Shown in pieces: positions 5,635-6,469 of a stretch of DNA of 6,469 bases. Source of the stretch: Candidatus Poribacteria bacterium (GTDB lineage Bacteria > Poribacteria > WGA-4E > WGA-3G); NCBI GenBank assembly GCA_009835515.1, contig VXXH01000548.1, positions 1 through 6,469 of the forward strand, read 5' to 3'. Within the stretch, counting starts at the first letter, position 1. Every line of letters begins with the position of its first letter. The translations under genes were made by a program, and so were the position numbers. The notes below the pieces were generated by a model. That model did not search any database and was not told the origin of the DNA. It saw nothing but the letters and a program-made list of their open reading frames with translations.

Positions 5635-6469
5635 AGATCACTCTCCCACACAGCCTCTGTAACAACATCAGCAGATTTAGTACTAAATAGTGTAAGTCCC
5701 CCCCAATCCGATACTGCTTCATCCGGATCTTCAGCATCTAAGGTTGAAATGTCTTTGACGCTCACAACACTATCCTGACGAGAAAAATAATAGGTCTTGA
5801 AAGTTTTTTTATTTAAGATTGTCTCCGTGAGATCTTTGGAATAGGCACCCGCTTCCAAATTTAACAACTGTCTTAACCGTATTGGACCAGAATTTGATTT
5901 AGCAATAAATCGAATCGCCCAAATAAGTTCTAAAATTTGGGCTGAATGCGTAGAAACGATGACTTTGTAGCCACGCCTCATAAGTTCTAAAAAAACAATA
6001 AGCAATGCTGAAATTGCTTGAGGATGTAACCCCATTTCCGGTTCTTCAATAATAACCCAATTGATGTTATCTTTCTTCCGCGCTTTCCCAGAGGGCATTA
6101 ACCAATACAATCCCAACAGAAGAGGTGTAAATTCCCTCTGTCCGGTTGACCAAGTCATGAACGGTAGTTGAGTGTCTGCCACATTTAAGACAATACGTTT
6201 ACGTAATCCGGACCTATCTAATCTAATTTCAGCGTCCCCATAGATGCTTCTCGCAATCGCGTCTCGGAGTGTTTTATTCATGCGCCCTTCCTGCGGAAAT
6301 ATAGCACGTTCACCTGATCCTAAGCCTGCTTCCATTAATAAGCGCAATTGTTCACTGAACTCCTTAACGACGTACGGATCACTTGTTGCATAGTCCGTAA
6401 AAGCACGAGGCCACCCATCTTTAAGCGTCACAACCCGGTGTGCTGGTATCAGAAAGAGATTCTCATCTT
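5631..6469 (-). CDS. AAA/ABC-type ATPase (AAA_15/AAA_21, RecF/OLD-like), C-terminal part, 5' end outside window
   Basis: The frame is open to the right edge. GTG 6431 is not the start, since DENLFLIPAHR precedes it in frame. Counting from that GTG, residues 95-100 (STGQRE) match the ABC-type signature, 126-132 (VIIEEPE) are the Walker B strand with the catalytic acidic pair, 134-137 (GLHP) follow as the D-loop, and 160-165 (STHSAQ) are the H-loop with the switch histidine. The Walker A lysine must lie upstream, beyond the window. No nuclease (TOPRIM) domain follows: after the H-loop come about 100 residues ending in SDWGGLTLF and a short tail. This separates it from OLD nucleases. ATPases of this type serve in DNA maintenance and in many phage-defence and toxin systems. 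The stop overlaps the start of the 109-residue gene, implying a fixed pair. The bases are AT-richer than the metabolic genes to the left. Confidence 0.85.
   Translation of the reverse strand, partial: DENLFLIPAHRVVTLKDGWPRAFTDYATSDPYVVKEFSEQLRLLMEAGLGSGERAIFPQEGRMNKTLRDAIARSIYGDAEIRLDRSGLRKRIVLNVADTQLPFMTWSTGQREFTPLLLGLYWLMPSGKARKKDNINWVIIEEPEMGLHPQAISALLIVFLELMRRGYKVIVSTHSAQILELIWAIRFIAKSNSGPIRLRQLLNLEAGAYSKDLTETILNKKTFKTYYFSRQDSVVSVKDISTLDAEDPDEAVSDWGGLTLFSTKSADVVTEAVWESDL
5641..5647 (-). promoter_or_regulatory. Shine-Dalgarno site for the coupled small gene
   Basis: GGGAGAG on the minus strand, inside the end of the ATPase gene, lies 6 bases before TTG 5634. It supports the non-ATG start and the four-base gene overlap. 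Confidence 0.65.

Overview
The window looks like a piece of a metagenome-type bacterial genome, and my best guess is Candidatus Poribacteria or a close relative (sponge- or plankton-associated). This rests on recall of gene content, not on a search: a LamG protein with a 'TWGRIK'-type tail, two phytanoyl-CoA dioxygenase (PhyH) family genes, a DUF6807/'PmoA' gene, a Gfo/Idh/MocA oxidoreductase, and a C-run/G-run repeat of the AACCCCCTAAATCCCCC type. No rRNA, tRNA, CRISPR array or transposase gene was seen.

Left part, plus strand (1-2999). The C-terminal end of a LamG-domain protein enters from the left edge. It is followed by a 406-residue Fe(II)/2-oxoglutarate oxygenase of the PhyH family and, 35 bases on, by a 381-residue DUF6807 protein with a TTG start. 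The last two probably form one transcription unit.

Middle (3000-3096). This is a short convergent gap holding a C-run/G-run hairpin repeat, which may also stop transcription from both sides.

Right part, minus strand (3097-6469), read right to left. The C-terminal part of an AAA/ABC-type ATPase comes in from the right edge and overlaps by four bases a small 109-residue protein of unknown function. A 170-base spacer with repeated CCAATAT words and a 16-base palindrome follows. Then come a Gfo/Idh/MocA dehydrogenase whose reading frame is broken by an apparent single-base frameshift near its N-terminus, and a second, shorter PhyH oxygenase (272 residues).

How the genes may work together. The two oxygenases, the DUF6807 protein and the NAD(P)-dependent dehydrogenase fit oxidative breakdown of sugars or small organic molecules, but no substrate can be read from the sequence. 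The ATPase and small-protein pair is a separate, AT-richer, translationally coupled module. It resembles the architecture of ATPase-plus-effector defence systems and is the best candidate here for something undescribed, though that role is inference only.
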